Assembly: GCF_013487865.1 (NCBI RefSeq) | Contig: NZ_CP047409.1 | Span: forward strand, 434,001-498,000 | Length of the DNA stretch: 64,000 bases | Source: Lactobacillus johnsonii | GTDB taxonomy: Bacteria > Bacillota > Bacilli > Lactobacillales > Lactobacillaceae | Reading direction: 5' to 3' | Shown: positions 61,210 to 64,000 of the stretch, one piece after another | How positions within the stretch are numbered: the stretch's first letter is position 1 | How the letters are laid out: every line of letters starts with the position of its first letter | The notes under the pieces: model-generated | Told to the model about the DNA's origin: nothing | The model's database searches: none | What the model saw: only the letters and a program-made list of their open reading frames with translations | Translations under genes and position numbers: made by a program

Positions 61210-63874
61210 ATGAATAATGAAGTTTTAAATAGTGTCCAAGTAAGAATTTCAAACAATGATATTAATATTCATTTCAATATTAAAAATAATCAAATTAAAA
61301 TTGATAAAACTTTTTTAGAAGCGATTTTAATATCAAGTCCATCTTTATATAAATCAATATGTAACTATAGTACCTTAAATTCTAAATCAAAGTTAAAAGT
61401 TGTAAATTCATTAAGAGATTATTCTAAAAGAATAAATTCTCGAGCAACCCCGTATGGAATATTTACGACTGTTGGAATAGGAGAACGTGAAAAAACAACT
61501 AGCTTAGAAAATCAAAAATATAAAAAGGTCTATCCCACTATGGAATGGCTAATGCTGATTAGAGATAAACTATTAGCAAGTTTAAATAATATTAGTAAAG
61601 TACAAGTTCAATGGAATGAATTAATTATATAGTCTGTTCGTTTATTTTTATATAGAAATAATGAAACAATATCTATTGCTAATACGGAAATACTGTCAAA
61701 AATAAAAAAATTAACGCAGCATTTTATTGATGTTGAAACACTTTTGTATTCTCTTAGGGATGTGTTACCTGCATCTAATTATTCCAAAGAAAATATTTTA
61801 CAATTTATATCTGAGCTTATAAAAAAGAAAATTTTGATTACGTCTTTGGATCCTTTAAATAATAATTCAATAGAATATTTTAATAAATTAATAAAATGGA
61901 ATAATAAAGCTCCAATTTTTTGAAAAAACGGCCACGGAACAAAAATATGACACTACTATAAAACGCTATTTAAATCAATTCGTTGAAAAATATGGAATAA
62001 ATGTTGCTGTACCCTTAAAAACAGTTTTTGATCCTATTAGAGGTTTAGGAAATCCATATTCTATTTTTAAATTGCCAGAAGGATCAGATTTAGATAATAA
62101 AATTCAAAATATTATAGACGAAAAAATTTTAAAAGATATACATAATAATAAATTAATAATTGACATAACTAATGAAGTCGATAAAAAAATTAAACGTAAA
62201 GATCATAAGATATTTCCATTAGGTTATGATCTTTTTACCACTCCTATTTTTAGAAATAAAAATTATTATTTGGCCATAAATCCTAATACAGGATTTAATT
62301 CGCCCAAAAATGTATGGGGGAGATTTAATTATGTGTTTGAAAATCAAAAAGAAAAGACATCAGAAATAGAAATTTACGAACCTTTGTTTAATAATAAATT
62401 ATCGGATTTAGATAATAAAGAAAACAGTTTTGATCAGTCTAGTTTAGTAGTAGGATTTAGTGATTCTCAAAAAAATAAATTAAATCTTGATGAAATTGCA
62501 GTGTGTGCTTATAGTAATGATCAAAATGTTATGAAATTCGCATTTATTAATGTGAAAAATCAAAAGCAAGTTTCTTTTAGAATAACTTCTATGATTAATT
62601 TTAAGAGATATGATGCTTATTCTCCTATCTTAAGATTTTTAATTGAAGTATCGTATTTAAACAAAATAAATAATTTTTCTCTATTAAATTACATTAATAA
62701 TGTCTCTTTTCCAAGAATACCTCGATTTACGTATAAACATGTTATATTGAATCCTGCTCGCTGGGAAATAACTAGTGACATTATTTCTGATGCACAGAAT
62801 CGGGATGTACAAATTTCAAAATTACGTAAGTATTTATGTAATTGGAATTGTCCATATAGAGTATTTTATTTAGAAAACGATGTAAAGCTAAAATTTGATT
62901 TGAGAAAAAATAATGATATAGAAGAACTACTAAGTAAATTACATAAAAATAGAAGAATAAGTCTTATTGAAGATATATCTTCGAATAGTGTATCTCCCAC
63001 AGAATATGTATTTTCGTTTAAGAAATTAAAAAGCACACAACAAAAATTATTTTCGATTTCTTATCTTAACAAATGCAATCGTATTGTGGTACCTAGTAAT
63101 AACGATAAATGGTTATACTATCAGATTTATACTCCAAGAATCTTGTTTAAGGATGTATTAAAAAAGATAGTTACACCCTTAATAACTAGATTAAAAGAAG
63201 TAAATGCGATAGATGAATTCTTCTATATATATTATTTAATTCCTGAACCCCATCTTAGAATCAGATTTCATATAAAAGATCTATCAAGATATACAGCTAT
63301 TAGAAATAGTATAGAGAATGAACTGAAAAAAGCTGTTCAAGCTAATTACATGAGTAAGTATAGCTTGAGTACTTATGAAAGAGAGATAGAAAGATATGGT
63401 GGAGAAAGCTTATTCTATTCGATAGAAAATATTTTTAGTTTTGATAGTAGCATGTGCCTACGCTTCGTTGAAAATATAAATTATTTAAATCATGCTCTGT
63501 TGATATGTAAACTGCTGTTTCATGTTGGTATAAGTTCTTATGATGAAATGAAGGAAATATTATCGTATTTTGACACAAAAGAAAATAAGAGATCCTATGG
63601 AAAAATAGCAAATGATGTTTCTAGAAAAATCATTTATTCTGATAAATTTAAGTCTATTCAAAAACTATTTGAGCTAATACAAAATAAAGAACAGAAATCA
63701 GCAATGATACAAAATATTGATGAAAATTATAAAAAATCTATTTGTATTTCTCTTATTCATTTGCATTTTAATAGGATGTTATTGGAGAGAAAAGATGAGT
63801 TAAAAATTGAATATATCACTTATAAAATAGTGAAGGGATTTTGCAATAAAAGAAAATATGATGGAAATAAATGA
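61210..63874 (+). pseudogene. LanB-type lanthipeptide dehydratase, disrupted
   Basis: From ATG 61210 the N-terminal dehydratase domain is clear (SRATPYGIFTTVGIG, about residues 77-91). A TAG at 61630-61632 interrupts it. The same frame continues as SVRLFLYRNNETISIANTEI to a TGA at 61921-61923, caused by one extra T in the T6 run at 61916-61921. With T5 it reads KAPIFEKTATEQKYDTTIKR and runs on to 63874. The C-terminal SpaB_C-type domain is intact (WLYYQIYTPRILF, EPHLRIRF). The repaired protein, about 887 aa, is a Glu-tRNA-dependent dehydratase of normal layout, somewhat short. If the lesions are real the pathway is silent. Confidence 0.85.
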
Positions 63875-64000
63875 AAAAATAATCAGACGTATAGTAGATA
63901 ACTTTTATAAAGACCTAAATTCTTATTCAAATGTTATGTATATAAATGATAAGGGAGAGGAAATGCTTAAAGGTTATTATTTTGATAACTATCCATCAAT
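63858..64000 (+). CDS. Start of the next RiPP-operon gene (cut by the window edge)
   Basis: ATG 63858 overlaps the end of lanB and opens a frame (MMEINEKIIRRIVDNFYKDL, then NVMYINDKGEEMLKGYYFDN) to the window edge. Position suggests a LanC-type cyclase or another tailoring enzyme, but only 47 residues are visible and no motif is decisive. Confidence 0.5.
   Translation, partial: MMEINEKIIRRIVDNFYKDLNSYSNVMYINDKGEEMLKGYYFDNYPS

Overview
The window is a low-GC Firmicutes chromosome segment, most likely from the Lactobacillus johnsonii/gasseri group. The evidence is the Lactobacillus-type housekeeping content and gene order, the AT-rich codon use, and a 1494-bp IS3-family element whose length and ends fit what I recall of IS1223, described from L. 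johnsonii. No rRNA or tRNA gene was seen. A small SRP RNA, an L10 leader, two CIRCE elements and a PurBox are present.

Layout. 1-3.8 kb (minus strand): a DXS-like thiamine-diphosphate enzyme cut by the window edge, an MFS transporter and a long-chain polyprenyl diphosphate synthase. 4.1-11.3 kb: rpmG-secE-nusG-rplK-rplA, then an orphan TnpB and a three-gene polar amino-acid ABC transporter that separate rplKA from rplJL. 11.4-14.9 kb: a voltage-gated-type K+ channel, an RsmC-like methyltransferase, small membrane proteins, Rgg regulator 1 and a YxeA-family protein. 15-25.4 kb: the conserved tadA-ffs-dnaX-ebfC-recR-yaaL-tmk-pstA-holB-yabA-rsmI run, then a thioesterase, folT and tsaB-rimI-tsaD. 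25.8-34.9 kb: a membrane protein, an AAA ATPase plus TOPRIM-like pair (second gene frameshifted), clcA, guaC divergent from purA-purB, an HhH-GPD-like protein and a Nudix hydrolase. 35-41.7 kb: a DinJ-YafQ toxin-antitoxin pair, a class III CoA-transferase, and a duplicated Rgg module (Rgg 2 - MFS - Rgg 3 - exported small proteins). 41.8-52.2 kb: an orphan sugar-binding lipoprotein, an ABC-F ATPase, rex, a LOG-family protein, a GntR/PTS/esterase locus with two broken genes, and a LytTR-LiaF-like pair. 52.2-54.4 kb: a duplicated type I toxin-antitoxin-like locus split by the IS3-family element. 54.6-56.6 kb: groES-groEL. 56.7-64 kb: a very AT-rich island with Rgg 4, a small membrane protein, a 16-codon ORF, a NisT-like ABC exporter, Rgg 5, a 14-codon ORF, a 40-aa Cys/Ser/Thr-rich RiPP precursor candidate, a LanB-type dehydratase broken by a stop and a frameshift, and the start of another gene.

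The most interesting theme is five Rgg-family regulators within 47 kb, several followed by tiny ORFs of 10-16 codons that resemble leaderless Rgg pheromones. At three loci an inverted repeat just 3' of rgg is centred about 38 nt upstream of a -10-like hexamer that lacks a clear -35. This suggests peptide-sensing circuits driving, in turn, an MFS pump, exported Tyr/Gly-rich proteins, and a class I lanthipeptide-like RiPP island.

Several genes are disrupted (pstA, the TOPRIM-like gene, PTS EIIC, the esterase, lanB), some at homopolymers. This may be real decay or assembly error, and it should be settled before biological conclusions are drawn.
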